In this document: positions 23,935 through 32,668 of the stretch, one piece after another
Numbering within the stretch: position 1 is the stretch's first letter
How the letters are laid out: each line of letters opens with the position of its first letter
NCBI GenBank assembly: GCA_023460035.1
Contig: JAEWRN010000040.1
Location: 28,291-92,290 of the forward strand
Reading direction: 5' to 3'
Source of the DNA: Bacillota bacterium
Lineage (GTDB): Bacteria; Bacillota; Clostridia; Oscillospirales; Ruminococcaceae
DNA: 64,000 bases
Notes under the pieces: generated by a model
Databases searched by the model: none
Seen by the model: the letters and a program-made list of their open reading frames with translations, nothing else
Told to the model about the DNA's origin: nothing
Translations under genes and position numbers: made by a program

Positions 23935-26496
23935 CTAAACCGGTTCGTCAGTCTGTGCCAGCATGGCGACAAAGGCATCGACGATTCTGGGGTCCAGCTG
24001 CCCGCCGGCAACGCGGCGCAGCTCTGTAATGGCAGCTTCTTTTGTTAGTTTGGCACCGTATAAACCGTTCGTAATTACGTCATACACATCTGCCGCCAGT
24101 AAGATACGCGACAGCAACGGTATTTTGACACCGGAAAACCCGCTGGGGTAGCCCTTGCCGTCCCAGCGCTCATGGTGGCACAGTACCTCATTGGCAAGGT
24201 ATGAAAGCTCGGGGGATGCACTGACAATATGATACCCGGCTTCCGCGTGGCGTTTCATGTTTTCACACTCTTCCGCGTTAAGTGGGCCTTTTTTATTCAG
24301 TATGTCGTCTGGTACTGAAATTTTGCCGATGTCATGTATTTTGCCTAGCAGCGCAAGGTCGTCCAACTGGGCAGGGGGGAGACCAAGCTGTCGGCCAATC
24401 TGCCTGCACAGCGAAGACACCCGGTTGGAATGGGCTTCTTCCGCCTGGTTTTTTTCATGCAGTACCTGCAAAATGGTCTGCACGGCAGCGCTTTTCATGC
24501 TGCGGCTCTCCAGCAGCTTTGTACGGTACATCGTGTCGTCTGCCCGGCGCAGCACATCCATAATGTCTTCGCCGGTTGCGGTTTTGCTTGCGGTGCCAAG
24601 TGAAATGGACAAGGTGACGTTGCTGATTTGGGTGGCAGCACATTTTTCACGGATGCGCCGGGCGATGGCGTTTGCGGTGTTTTCGTCTGTGCCGGGCAGC
24701 AGAATGCCGTATTCGTCGCCGCCCCAGCGCGCCGCAATGTCATTTTGCCGCACACTTTGGCGAATAATGTCTGCGGTGGTAGTCAGCAAAAGGTCGCCTG
24801 CCAAATGGCCAAACGCGTCGTTGGTCAGTTTTAAGCCGTTCACATCGCCAATGATGACCGACAGCGGGTACTGCTGCTGTTCATCAAGGCGGTGCAGCTC
24901 CTCTTCAAAAAAACGGCGGTTGTACAGCCCGGTCAACTTGTCGTGGTAGGTGAGGAACCGAATTTCCCGCTCGTCCCGGTTTTTCTGGGTAATATCCTTA
25001 AAGGTAAAAATATAGCCCAAAATATGCCCCTCGGTAGACTGTATGGCAGAAGCGCCAATGTCAAGGTCGACGGTGGTGCCGTCGCTGTGGGTAAAATGCA
25101 GGTTTTCGGCGTAAACACCGCGCTCTAGCACCTGCTTGCCCAACGGCAGTTGCAGCGTAACGGGATAATTGCCGCTGGAAACGAAGCGGTATACTTCGCT
25201 GATTGGCAGCCCGCCCGGGGCTCTGTCAATGAAAGCAAGCCTCTGTGCCGGTTTGTTTGCAAACCGGATACGCCCGTCGGGGTAAGTGGCAACAATGCCG
25301 TCACGAAGCGAAAACAGGGTGGTTTCAAACCACTGTTTTTCTTGGCGCAGCGCATTTTCAGCCCGGCGGCGCAGCAGTAGCTGCAACCCGCTTTTGGTGA
25401 ACAATTGCAGTTGAAGCTGGTCAAGGGCGTCAAACGGGGTGGCCTTGTTGCCCACACAAATCAAAGCGATGGGGGTGCCCTCGTCACGTATCGGCAAAAT
25501 CATCAGGTTGGGTATGCTGCTGTTTGGGTCAAAGCACAGGTTTTGCTCGTGCAATTGCCCCGCGTCGTTGAAAATCCTCACTTCTTCGTCGGCCAAAATA
25601 CCCAGCAACAGCGGGTTTTGCTGGTAAGCTTCTAGCGGGCAGGCGCTGGCCTCCCGCCCATTTTTACAGGTCGCAAGCGCCAGCTTGCTGCCGCTCTCGT
25701 CCACAAAAAACACATATCCGTCAGAGCAGCCAATTAAGGCAAGTGCCTCGTCTAACAAAAGGTCCAGCAGCTCTTTTTCGCTTTTGGGCCGAAAAGCGGA
25801 AACTCGTTGCAACGCCTCATACCGCAGTATTGTGTTTTGCTGAGCAAAAACCGCCTGTTTTTGCCCGGTGATGTCGCGTGCAGTGGAATAAATAATGTTG
25901 CCAAGCGGTGGGGACGACTGCCATTCAATGTAACGGTATTCCCCGTTTTTACACAGGTAACGGTTGACAAACCCGTTGATGCGGGCGTTGGTGTTGAGCG
26001 ACTGTGCAATGTCAATTGTTTCTTGCTGGTCGTCCGGGTGCACAAACTCTAAAAAGCGGTGGCCAACCAGTTCTTTTGTTTCATAGCCCAGGGTCTTTTC
26101 AAAAGCGGGGTTGACCCGCAAAAAATAGCCCTCCGGGTTGGTGCAGCACATCATGTCGGCATTAATTTCAAAAAAAACATCCAGCTCGTGCTCCGCCTTG
26201 CTGCGCCGGTTTTCTACAAAATACCGCATGACGGCGATGAAGAAAAAGATGATCACCTCGGCAATTGACTCTGCGATGGCAAGGGGGTCTTTATTGATAA
26301 AAACAGGTATCATTAATGCCGCCAGCAAAATAAGGGCTGCATAAACAAGGCCCCGCCTGCGGTAAAAAATAACCGCCACCACGCTGGGCACAATTAAAAA
26401 AATTGAAACGACGTGGTAAGCCGCTTGCTGTGCAAACAAAAAGCAGATGAGCAGCGCAAAAAAGACGAGCAGGCCAAAACCGATGTTCTTTTTCAT
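23935..26496 (-). CDS. Membrane PAS-GAF-PAS-GGDEF-HD-GYP c-di-GMP signalling protein
   Basis: From ATG 26496 the protein is 853 residues. Residues about 1-95 hold three to four membrane helices. A PAS domain follows (FFEINADMMCCTNPEGYFLRVNPAFE), then a GAF-like region, a second PAS (EGHILGYIFTFKDITQK), a GGDEF domain whose active loop reads RWGGDEYG (GGDEY, a conservative variant), and an HD-GYP domain with KIHDIGKISVPD and HHERWDGKGYPSG. It could both make and break c-di-GMP. The frame extends 73 codons upstream, but 26496 has an AGAGGAA site and begins with the first membrane helix. Confidence 0.9.
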   Translation of the reverse strand: MKKNIGFGLLVFFALLICFLFAQQAAYHVVSIFLIVPSVVAVIFYRRRGLVYAALILLAALMIPVFINKDPLAIAESIAEVIIFFFIAVMRYFVENRRSKAEHELDVFFEINADMMCCTNPEGYFLRVNPAFEKTLGYETKELVGHRFLEFVHPDDQQETIDIAQSLNTNARINGFVNRYLCKNGEYRYIEWQSSPPLGNIIYSTARDITGQKQAVFAQQNTILRYEALQRVSAFRPKSEKELLDLLLDEALALIGCSDGYVFFVDESGSKLALATCKNGREASACPLEAYQQNPLLLGILADEEVRIFNDAGQLHEQNLCFDPNSSIPNLMILPIRDEGTPIALICVGNKATPFDALDQLQLQLFTKSGLQLLLRRRAENALRQEKQWFETTLFSLRDGIVATYPDGRIRFANKPAQRLAFIDRAPGGLPISEVYRFVSSGNYPVTLQLPLGKQVLERGVYAENLHFTHSDGTTVDLDIGASAIQSTEGHILGYIFTFKDITQKNRDEREIRFLTYHDKLTGLYNRRFFEEELHRLDEQQQYPLSVIIGDVNGLKLTNDAFGHLAGDLLLTTTADIIRQSVRQNDIAARWGGDEYGILLPGTDENTANAIARRIREKCAATQISNVTLSISLGTASKTATGEDIMDVLRRADDTMYRTKLLESRSMKSAAVQTILQVLHEKNQAEEAHSNRVSSLCRQIGRQLGLPPAQLDDLALLGKIHDIGKISVPDDILNKKGPLNAEECENMKRHAEAGYHIVSASPELSYLANEVLCHHERWDGKGYPSGFSGVKIPLLSRILLAADVYDVITNGLYGAKLTKEAAITELRRVAGGQLDPRIVDAFVAMLAQTDEPV

Positions 26497-26653
26497 GTGC
26501 GTTCCTCTTGTTGTGGGCTGTGGGTGGGGCGGCAGCCGGGGGGAAGCCCTGCGCCGGCTGGGCCAAAATAATACAGAAAGCCTGCCAAAGGCACAGTAAA
26601 ATGGCACTGGGCAGAGAATGTTGCCAGGCTTTTTGCCTGGTTTGCTTATGTTT

Positions 26654-26682
26654 ATTATAAGAGTTTTCTTGTATAGATTCAA
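26654..26682 (-). promoter_or_regulatory. Promoter of the GGDEF-HD-GYP gene
   Basis: On the minus strand TTGAAT (plus 26677-26682) and TATAAT (26654-26659) have 17-bp spacing. The leader to the start codon is about 150 nt and contains a CCAGGC/GCCTGG hairpin. The rest of the 26497-26842 gap is taken up by this leader and the divergent marR promoter. Confidence 0.75.
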
Positions 26683-26763
26683 TGAAAAATGGTGAAAAAC
26701 GACAAAAGACACCAAAAATCACCGTAAAAAGACTGACTGTAGCACCGCTGTAGCACAAAGTGC

Positions 26764-26807
26764 TTGACAGGGTGGCAGGATTTTGTATAATGGTTTCATT
26801 AGAAACC
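26764..26807 (+). promoter_or_regulatory. marR-MATE promoter and operator-like palindrome
   Basis: TTGACA (26764-26769) and TATAAT (26786-26791) are 16 bp apart. Immediately after the -10 lies GGTTTC-ATTA-GAAACC (26792-26807), with further GTTT/AAAC half-sites before the gene. This is a good position for autorepression by the MarR protein. Confidence 0.7.
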
Positions 26808-26842
26808 GTTTATAAAGAAACTATTTAAAAGGGGGTGAAAGC

Positions 26843-27283
26843 TTGCTTACCAATACAGAGCTGCTGCAAAATGTACAGCTGGTCATGCAGTTGCTTGACC
26901 ACAGTGCGCGCAGCCTGACAGAAAAACATGGCCTTTCACAGGCGGAAGCCAACGTGCTGATGTTTTTGGTCAACAACCCCGGCAAAGACACCGCAACCGA
27001 TATTGTAGAGCTGCGCATGCTGCCCAAAGCCAATGTTTCCAAAGCGGTGGACGGGCTGATACAAAAAAAGCTGCTGCTGCGCAGGCCGGACACTGCCGAC
27101 CGGCGGCGGGTGCACCTGGTGCTGACCCCCGCGGGGGCGGCGCTGACCGCCGAGGTGCAGGCTGTAAAAGAACGCTTTCTCGACGATTTGTTTTTTGGCT
27201 TTACCCCGCAGCAGCGTGACCAATATGCCACTTTGAACGCCCGCATTGCAGAAAACGCCCGCACCGCACTGGAAAGGAAGTAA
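26843..27283 (+). CDS. MarR-family transcriptional regulator
   Basis: The 146-residue protein is a dimeric winged-helix regulator: LTEKHGLSQAEANVLMFL, then the recognition helix LPKANVSKAVDGLIQKKLL and the wing RRPDTADRRRVHLVLT with the family D-x-R-x-x-x-(V/L) pattern. The start is TTG 26843 behind GGGGGTG. It lies 8 bp before a MATE efflux gene, the common regulator-pump arrangement. It likely represses the pair through the palindrome over the start site until a toxic ligand is bound. Confidence 0.9.
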   Translation: MLTNTELLQNVQLVMQLLDHSARSLTEKHGLSQAEANVLMFLVNNPGKDTATDIVELRMLPKANVSKAVDGLIQKKLLLRRPDTADRRRVHLVLTPAGAALTAEVQAVKERFLDDLFFGFTPQQRDQYATLNARIAENARTALERK

Positions 27284-27291
27284 TACCCCAC

Positions 27292-28680
27292 ATGCAGCAA
27301 AATAACCAATTTCTCGGTACCGACCCCATCCCCCGCCTGCTGCGCAGGCTTGCCGTGCCCACCGTCACGGCACAGCTGATCAACATGCTGTACAACATTG
27401 TGGACCGCATTTATATCGGGCACATGCCGGTGGACGGTGCCCTTGCCCTGACAGGGGTAGGCGTGTGTATGCCGGTCATCATGATCGTCGCCGCTTTTGC
27501 CTCGCTGGTCGCATCCGGCGGGGCACCCCGCGCGTCAATTGCCATGGGGCGCGGCGATGAAGAGGAGGCACAAAAAATACTGGGCAGCAGCTTTTTATTT
27601 CAGGTGCTCATTTCACTGCTGCTCAGTGCGGTACTGCTGGTTTGGGGCAGGCCCGTTTTACTGGCTTTCGGTGCCAGTGAAAACACCATTGGCTATGCGA
27701 CCGATTACCTCAGCATTTACGCCCTTGGCACGCTGTTTGTACAGCTGACGCTGGGCATGAACGCGTTTATCACCGCGCAGGGGTTTACAAAAATCAGCAT
27801 GGTTTCGGTGGTAATCGGCGCGGTGTGCAACATTGTGCTGGACCCCATTTTCATCTATGCGTTTGGCATGGGGGTGCGGGGTGCCGCGCTGGCCACCATT
27901 TTGTCGCAGGCGGTGTCCTGCTGCTGGGTGCTGGTGTTTTTGACCGGCAAAAAAACACTGCTGCGGCTGCAGCGCCGCAACCTGCGGCTTTCGCCGCGCA
28001 TTTTGCTGCCCTGTCTTGCGCTGGGGCTGGCGCCGTTTATCATGGGGGCAAGCGAAAGTGTGATTGCCGTTTGCTACAACTCTTCACTGCTGGCCGCCGG
28101 CGGCGATATTGCGGTGGGCGCAATGACCATTCTTACCAGTGTGATGCAGTTTGCCCTGCTGCCGTTGCAAGGGCTGGGGCAGGGCGCCCAGCCAATTGCA
28201 AGCTATAATTACGGTGCCAAAAACCCACAGCGGGTGCGCGCGACCTTTTGGCTGCTGCTGAGGGTCAGCCTGCTGTATTCGGCGGTGTTTTGGGCCTTGC
28301 TGATGCTGGCGCCACAGGTGTTTGTGGGTATGTTTACGGCCGATGCCGCACTGGCCGCCTTTACCATCAATGCAATGCGGGTCTACTTTGCCGTGCTGCT
28401 GGTGTTTGGGCTGCAGGTTGCCTGCCAGATGACCTTTATCGCAATCGGCAGTGCCAAGGCCTCAATCACTGTGGCGGTGATGCGCAAGTTTGTGCTGCTG
28501 ATCCCGCTGATCTACCTGCTGCCGCGGCTGTTTAGTGCCGCCCCCACAACGGCAATTTATGCAGCAGAGCCGGTGGCAGACCTGCTGGCCGTCACCTTTA
28601 CCGCGGTGCTGTTTGGCATACAGTTTAAAAAGAGCATGAAAAAGCTGGAAAGTGAACGGCAGGCGCCGGCGGCGCAGTAA
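27292..28680 (+). CDS. MATE-family multidrug efflux transporter
   Basis: The 462-residue protein has twelve predicted membrane helices in two MATE repeats. Diagnostic parts are LINMLYNIVDRIYIGHMP in helix 1, the ASGGAPRASIAMGRGD loop, ALGTLFVQLTLGMNAFITAQG, and in the second half LPLQGLGQGAQPIASYNYGA. MATE pumps export cationic drugs or metabolites using Na+ or H+. The substrate is unknown. It is cotranscribed with the MarR regulator. Confidence 0.92.
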   Translation: MQQNNQFLGTDPIPRLLRRLAVPTVTAQLINMLYNIVDRIYIGHMPVDGALALTGVGVCMPVIMIVAAFASLVASGGAPRASIAMGRGDEEEAQKILGSSFLFQVLISLLLSAVLLVWGRPVLLAFGASENTIGYATDYLSIYALGTLFVQLTLGMNAFITAQGFTKISMVSVVIGAVCNIVLDPIFIYAFGMGVRGAALATILSQAVSCCWVLVFLTGKKTLLRLQRRNLRLSPRILLPCLALGLAPFIMGASESVIAVCYNSSLLAAGGDIAVGAMTILTSVMQFALLPLQGLGQGAQPIASYNYGAKNPQRVRATFWLLLRVSLLYSAVFWALLMLAPQVFVGMFTADAALAAFTINAMRVYFAVLLVFGLQVACQMTFIAIGSAKASITVAVMRKFVLLIPLIYLLPRLFSAAPTTAIYAAEPVADLLAVTFTAVLFGIQFKKSMKKLESERQAPAAQ

Positions 28681-28749
28681 ACCGATGTCGCGTACCCGCG
28701 CCGGCGGCACCGGCAGCCGCAGCATGAAAAACAGTATCACAAAATGGTT

Positions 28750-28778
28750 TTGCATCCCCGTTTGCTTTGCGCTACACT
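28750..28778 (+). promoter_or_regulatory. Promoter of the epimerase-GNAT pair
   Basis: TTGCAT (28750-28755) and TACACT (28773-28778) have 17-bp spacing, 58 bp before the start codon. Confidence 0.6.
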
Positions 28779-28836
28779 GGGTACCGGTGCATAGCAGAAC
28801 AAATGCCGCACAGGCAAAACGAAGGGATGATGCCGG

Positions 28837-29931
28837 GTGAAAATAGAGGACATCAGGGTGGGCAGTGTGCGCGTGCCGCTGAAAACCCCGTTTAAAACCG
28901 CGCTGCGCACGGTAGACGCGGTGGAGGATATACTGGTTTGCGTCACGGCTTTTGGCGGGCTGGCAGGCTGGGGCGAAGCCCCACCCACGGCAGCTATCAC
29001 CGGCGAAACAAACGCGTCAATCAAAGCGGCGATTCTGGGCCATATCCGCCCCGCCCTTTTAGGCAAAGACCTTGACTCGTTTGAAGAGGTGCAAGCAGCA
29101 TTGCACGGCGCCATTGTGGGTAATACCTCGGCCAAGGCCGCCGTGGATATGGCACTTTACGACCTGTTTGCCCAAAGCTGCAACCAGCCGCTGTACCGGC
29201 TGCTTGGCGGTGCGCGCAGCGAGCTTGAAACCGATTTGACCATTTCGCTGAACGAGCCGCAGCAGATGGTGCAGGACAGCCTTGCCGCCGTGCAGGCGGG
29301 GTACCGCATTTTAAAAGTAAAGGTGGGCAAGGGCGGCGACGATGTGCAGCGCATACGCGCCGTGCGGCAGGCCGTCGGGGTTAAGGTGCGCTTGCGGGTG
29401 GATGCAAACCAGGGCTGGCAGGCAAAGCAGGCCGTGCGCCTGATACGGCAGATGGAGGATGCGGGGCTGGATATCGACCTTGTGGAGCAGCCGGTGCCCG
29501 CGCACGATTTACAGGGCCTTGCCGAGGTTACACGCCAGGTGGACACCCCGATTTTGGCCGACGAAAGTGTTTTTTCTGCGCAAAACGCGCTAAAGGTATT
29601 GCAGTGCCACGCGGCGGATTATATCAATATCAAGCTGATGAAAACCGGTGGCATTGCCAAAGCCTTGCAAATTTGCACATTAGCCGAGCTATATGGTGTG
29701 CAGTGCATGGTGGGCTGTATGCTGGAAAGCCGGCTTTCGGTCAGCGCCGCCGCCCATTTGGCCGCCGCGCGGCAGGTGGTGACGATGGTGGACCTGGACG
29801 GGCCGGGGCTGTGCGCAGCCGACCCGTTTACCGGGGGCCCGGTGTTTGACGGGCCGCGCATTTTACTTGGCACCGCCCCCGGTATGGGGGTAGAACCGAC
29901 GACCGGTTATCTAGAGGAGGAAGCAGAATGA
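28837..29931 (+). CDS. Enolase-superfamily dipeptide epimerase (L-Ala-D/L-Glu type)
   Basis: The 364-residue protein has the muconate-lactonising-enzyme layout: a capping domain (WGEAPPTAAITGET), then the barrel with the KxK catalytic pair (LKVKVGKGG), metal ligands Asp (RVDANQGW), Glu (LVEQPVP) and Asp (ILADESVF), and the second base Lys in NIKLMKTGG. This subgroup epimerises L-Ala-D-Glu released from cell-wall peptides so it can be used as L-Glu. Specificity is inferred from overall resemblance to YkfB/YcjG. GTG 28837 follows a GAAGGG site. It overlaps the next gene by four bases. Confidence 0.85.
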   Translation: MKIEDIRVGSVRVPLKTPFKTALRTVDAVEDILVCVTAFGGLAGWGEAPPTAAITGETNASIKAAILGHIRPALLGKDLDSFEEVQAALHGAIVGNTSAKAAVDMALYDLFAQSCNQPLYRLLGGARSELETDLTISLNEPQQMVQDSLAAVQAGYRILKVKVGKGGDDVQRIRAVRQAVGVKVRLRVDANQGWQAKQAVRLIRQMEDAGLDIDLVEQPVPAHDLQGLAEVTRQVDTPILADESVFSAQNALKVLQCHAADYINIKLMKTGGIAKALQICTLAELYGVQCMVGCMLESRLSVSAAAHLAAARQVVTMVDLDGPGLCAADPFTGGPVFDGPRILLGTAPGMGVEPTTGYLEEEAE

Positions 29932-30416
29932 CACAGTTTAAACTGCGCAGGGCAGAAAAGCGCGACCTTGCGGCGTGTGGGCAGATGGCAAACGGCAGCA
30001 CAATAGAGCAATATTACTTTTCGCAGCCCGGTGCGTTTCAGCGCGCGGTCGACAAGGCGTTTGCCGCAGAGCTGCTGTATGTGGCGGTGGATGAAGCCGA
30101 TGCGCCGGTGGGGCTGATGAAAATTCTGCCGTCGGGCTTTTGCGGCCTGTACCCCTACCTTTCGCTGCTCAGCGTGGCCCCGGCATGGCGCAAGCAGGGG
30201 GTGGGCAGCTTTTTGCTGGCCCAGTTTGAAGAGCTGTCGCGGGGGCAGGGCGCAAAAAAGGTGACGCTGATGGTCAGCCACTTTAACCTGCAGGCAAAAG
30301 CGCTGTACGAGCGCAAGGGCTACTGTGCGCTGGGGCTGATTGAAAATGCGGTGCACCCCGGCATTGGGGAGTGGCTGATGATCAAAACACTGGCCCAGCC
30401 GTGCACTGCAGACTAA
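29928..30416 (+). CDS. GNAT-family N-acetyltransferase
   Basis: The 162-residue protein shows the GNAT fold: SLLSVAPAWRKQGVGSFLLAQ is motif A with the acetyl-CoA pyrophosphate loop (R-K-Q-G-V-G), and NLQAKALYERKGYCALG is motif B. The substrate is unknown. It is translationally coupled to the dipeptide epimerase, so a role in modifying an amino acid or peptide is plausible but not shown. A strong terminator follows. Confidence 0.85.
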   Translation: MTQFKLRRAEKRDLAACGQMANGSTIEQYYFSQPGAFQRAVDKAFAAELLYVAVDEADAPVGLMKILPSGFCGLYPYLSLLSVAPAWRKQGVGSFLLAQFEELSRGQGAKKVTLMVSHFNLQAKALYERKGYCALGLIENAVHPGIGEWLMIKTLAQPCTAD

Positions 30417-30447
30417 CCCCCGGTGGTACAATAAAACAAAAAATAGC

Positions 30448-30490
30448 AGGCAGGCGTTTGCCCCAACACCGGGCAAGCGCCTGCCTTTTT
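30448..30490 (+). terminator. Intrinsic terminator of the epimerase operon
   Basis: A 16-bp stem with one T-G pair (30448-30463 with 30471-30486) closes a 7-nt loop and is followed by TTTTT. Confidence 0.9.
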
Positions 30491-30570
30491 GTATCGGGTG
30501 GGGCGGCGCGAAACAATATTTGAATACTTTTGACAAAAAAGAAACAATTTGGGCAGCAAAACAGGTAAAA

Positions 30571-30642
30571 TTGTACCAGATGGTGAAACGAAGTATCATA
30601 AAATTTAAAAATGTAGACATAAAGTATCTAACGCGGTATATT
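30571..30642 (+). promoter_or_regulatory. Tandem promoters of the mur operon with direct repeats
   Basis: P1 is TTGTAC (30571-30576), 17 bp, TATCAT (30594-30599). P2 is TAGACA (30614-30619), 17 bp, TATATT (30637-30642). AAGTATC occurs twice, at 30591-30597 over the P1 -10 and at 30622-30628 in the P2 spacer, 31 bp apart. These repeats are candidate MurR sites. The remainder of the 30491-30777 gap is AT-rich and holds no convincing gene. Confidence 0.5.
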
Positions 30643-30777
30643 GGTTTTGGAGAAAGCGATTGTCCGAATAAAAGGTGGTGCCGGCGGTGCCTTGCGCAAA
30701 GCCATGGCGGCATTTGTTTTAAAAGGTGGGCAGCTTTTTACAAACCAGTATACAGGTAACGGCCGAATGTCAGGTAA

Positions 30778-31683
30778 ATGAATATGAAAAGCGTGATTGT
30801 AAGAGCAAAAGAATATTTAAAACAGGCGAGCGAGACCGAAAAGGGCATCATTCGCTTTATTCTCAGCGACCCGGAACGCGCGTCCCATATGGGTACGCAC
30901 GAACTGGCAAGGGTGGTGTTTGCCTCCCCTTCGACCATTGGCAGGCTGTGCCGCAAAATTGGCTTTGACGATTACCGCGAATACCAGCGTGCGCTGGCGT
31001 GTGAGCTTGCGCTGCGCGAGGGCGTGGTGATTGAGAGCGATTTTGAAATTGGCGAACAGGACAGCATCGAGACCATCATCAGTAAAACGGTCTCGCGCAG
31101 CAACGCGTCGCTGGAGGACACCCAAAGCCTGATTGACAGCCGGGTGGTAGAGCAGTGTGTGGGGCTGATGGCGCGGGCCGACAGCATGACCTTTTTTGGT
31201 GTCGGCGCTTCGCTGCTGGTGGCAAAGGATGCGTTTTTTAAATTCATCCGCGTCAAAAAGCATTGCCAGATTTCGGACGATTTTGATTTGCAGCTTGTGA
31301 TGGCAAAAACCATGACGCCAAGCGACGTGGCGGTGCTGATCAGCTATTCCGGCAAGACAAAGGCGACGGTGGACTGTGCAAAGCAGCTGAAAGCAAACGG
31401 GGTGCCGGTTATTGCAATCACCTGTTTTGTAGAGTCGGAGCTGTCGAAGCTGGCGGACTATAACCTGTATGTCAGCGCAACGGAATACGAGTTTACGTCG
31501 GGCAAATTCACCTCCCGTCTGTCACAGCTGCTGGTGATTGATATTCTTTACCTTGCCTACATTCAGGCGACCTATTCTACCAGCCAGACCGCGCTGATTG
31601 CAACGCATATTGACAAACGTGACAAAGGGGAAGCAGAAGATGGCGAAGCTGAATTTGAATGCATTGACGACGGAGACGCGTAA
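30778..31683 (+). CDS. murR: MurR/RpiR-family regulator of MurNAc catabolism
   Basis: The 301-residue protein has an N-terminal HTH_6 domain (IIRFILSDPERASHMGTHELARV, then STIGRLCRKIGFDDYREYQ) and a C-terminal SIS domain (FFGVGASLLVAKDAFFKF and LISYSGKTKATVDCAKQL) that senses a phosphosugar. MurR of Escherichia coli responds to MurNAc 6-phosphate. The next gene, murQ, starts inside the murR 3' end, a 44-bp overlap, which ties the regulator to that pathway. It probably controls the whole run up to the GNAT gene ending at 40125. Confidence 0.9.
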   Translation: MNMKSVIVRAKEYLKQASETEKGIIRFILSDPERASHMGTHELARVVFASPSTIGRLCRKIGFDDYREYQRALACELALREGVVIESDFEIGEQDSIETIISKTVSRSNASLEDTQSLIDSRVVEQCVGLMARADSMTFFGVGASLLVAKDAFFKFIRVKKHCQISDDFDLQLVMAKTMTPSDVAVLISYSGKTKATVDCAKQLKANGVPVIAITCFVESELSKLADYNLYVSATEYEFTSGKFTSRLSQLLVIDILYLAYIQATYSTSQTALIATHIDKRDKGEAEDGEAEFECIDDGDA

Positions 31684-32545
31684 CCCCAAAACGATGCATT
31701 TAGATGAAATGGGCTCGATTGATATTTTAAAAGTGATGAACGAAGAGGATGCCTACGCCGTCACGGCGGTGCGCGGGCAGCTGGGGCAGATTGCCGAGGC
31801 GATTACCCACACGGCGGCAAGCCTGCGGCGCGGCGGGCGCATTGTGTATATTGGCGCCGGTACCAGCGGGCGGCTTGGCGTGCTGGATGCGGTGGAATGC
31901 CCGCCCACCTTTGGGGTGAACGACAATACCGTCGTGGGGCTGATTGCGGGTGGTGCCCCGGCTTTTGTAAAAGCGGTGGAGGGCGCCGAGGACAGCCTGA
32001 CGCTGGGGCAGCAGGACCTTACCGCCATTCGGCTGACGAGCAATGACACCGTGATTGGCCTTGCCGCCAGCGGGCGCACCCCGTATGTCATTGGGGCGCT
32101 GCGGTACGCAAGAAGCATCGGCTGTGCGACGGTGGCAATCTCCTGCAACAAAAACGCCAAAATTTCAGCAGAGGCAGATGTGCCCATTGAGCTGCTGACC
32201 GGGCCGGAGGTTTTGACCGGCAGCACCCGGCTGAAAGCGGGCACTGCAGAAAAGATGGCGCTGAATATGATTTCGACCGTCAGTATGATTGAGACCGGCA
32301 AGGTGTACGAAAACCTGATGGTGGATTTGCGGCAGACCAATGAAAAGCTGGCCTGCCGGGCAGAAAACATTGTGATGCAGGCCACCGGCTGCGACCGCAG
32401 CCAGGCAAGCGAGGCCTTGCAGGAGGCAGAGGGCGAGGCAAAGCTCGCCATCACCCGCATTTTACTGGACACCGACCTTGAGACCGCAAAGCGCAAGTTG
32501 ATGCAGGCGGGCGGCAAGGTGCGGGAAGCATTGAAAACGTGCTGA
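31640..32545 (+). CDS. murQ: N-acetylmuramic acid 6-phosphate etherase
   Basis: From ATG 31640 the product is 301 residues, the usual MurQ length. It contains TETRNPKTMHLDEM at the N-terminus, the signature IVYIGAGTSGRLGVLDAVECPPTFG in the SIS domain, GLAASGRTPYVIGALRYA, and GSTRLKAGTAEKMALNMIST. MurQ cleaves the lactyl ether of MurNAc-6-P to give GlcNAc-6-P and lactate in the cytoplasm. A GGGGAAGC site precedes the chosen start; the frame extends 14 codons upstream. It forms a unit with murR, and the kinase AnmK and NagZ are encoded downstream. Confidence 0.96.
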   Translation: MAKLNLNALTTETRNPKTMHLDEMGSIDILKVMNEEDAYAVTAVRGQLGQIAEAITHTAASLRRGGRIVYIGAGTSGRLGVLDAVECPPTFGVNDNTVVGLIAGGAPAFVKAVEGAEDSLTLGQQDLTAIRLTSNDTVIGLAASGRTPYVIGALRYARSIGCATVAISCNKNAKISAEADVPIELLTGPEVLTGSTRLKAGTAEKMALNMISTVSMIETGKVYENLMVDLRQTNEKLACRAENIVMQATGCDRSQASEALQEAEGEAKLAITRILLDTDLETAKRKLMQAGGKVREALKTC

Positions 32546-32559
32546 GACACCGGGTAGGG

Positions 32560-32618
32560 GGTATTGCAAAACGCGGCAAAGCGCAACCGCCGCAAGTCTT
32601 GCAGTAGGTCGCAATACC
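32560..32618 (+). other. Hairpin between murQ and the binding-protein gene
   Basis: GGTATTGC (32560-32567) pairs with GCAATACC (32611-32618) and encloses a GCGG/CCGC inner stem. No T-tract follows, so this is more likely an mRNA processing or stability element than a terminator. Confidence 0.45.
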
Positions 32619-32668
32619 GGGTGCAACAGCTCTGTTAATAAAAAGGCCTGAAAAGGGAGGAAAAAAGA

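Noticed and set aside
26497..26650. Possible c-di-GMP riboswitch in the leader of the GGDEF-HD-GYP gene
   Set aside because: The minus strand has GCAAACC beside a hairpin, as in the GEMM-I class, but the second conserved block (GACGCAAAGCC-like) and the tetraloop receptor arrangement are missing.
30520..30759. 79-codon open frame upstream of murR
   Set aside because: It overlaps both predicted promoters, has no ribosome site and codon use unlike the neighbours, and resembles no family.
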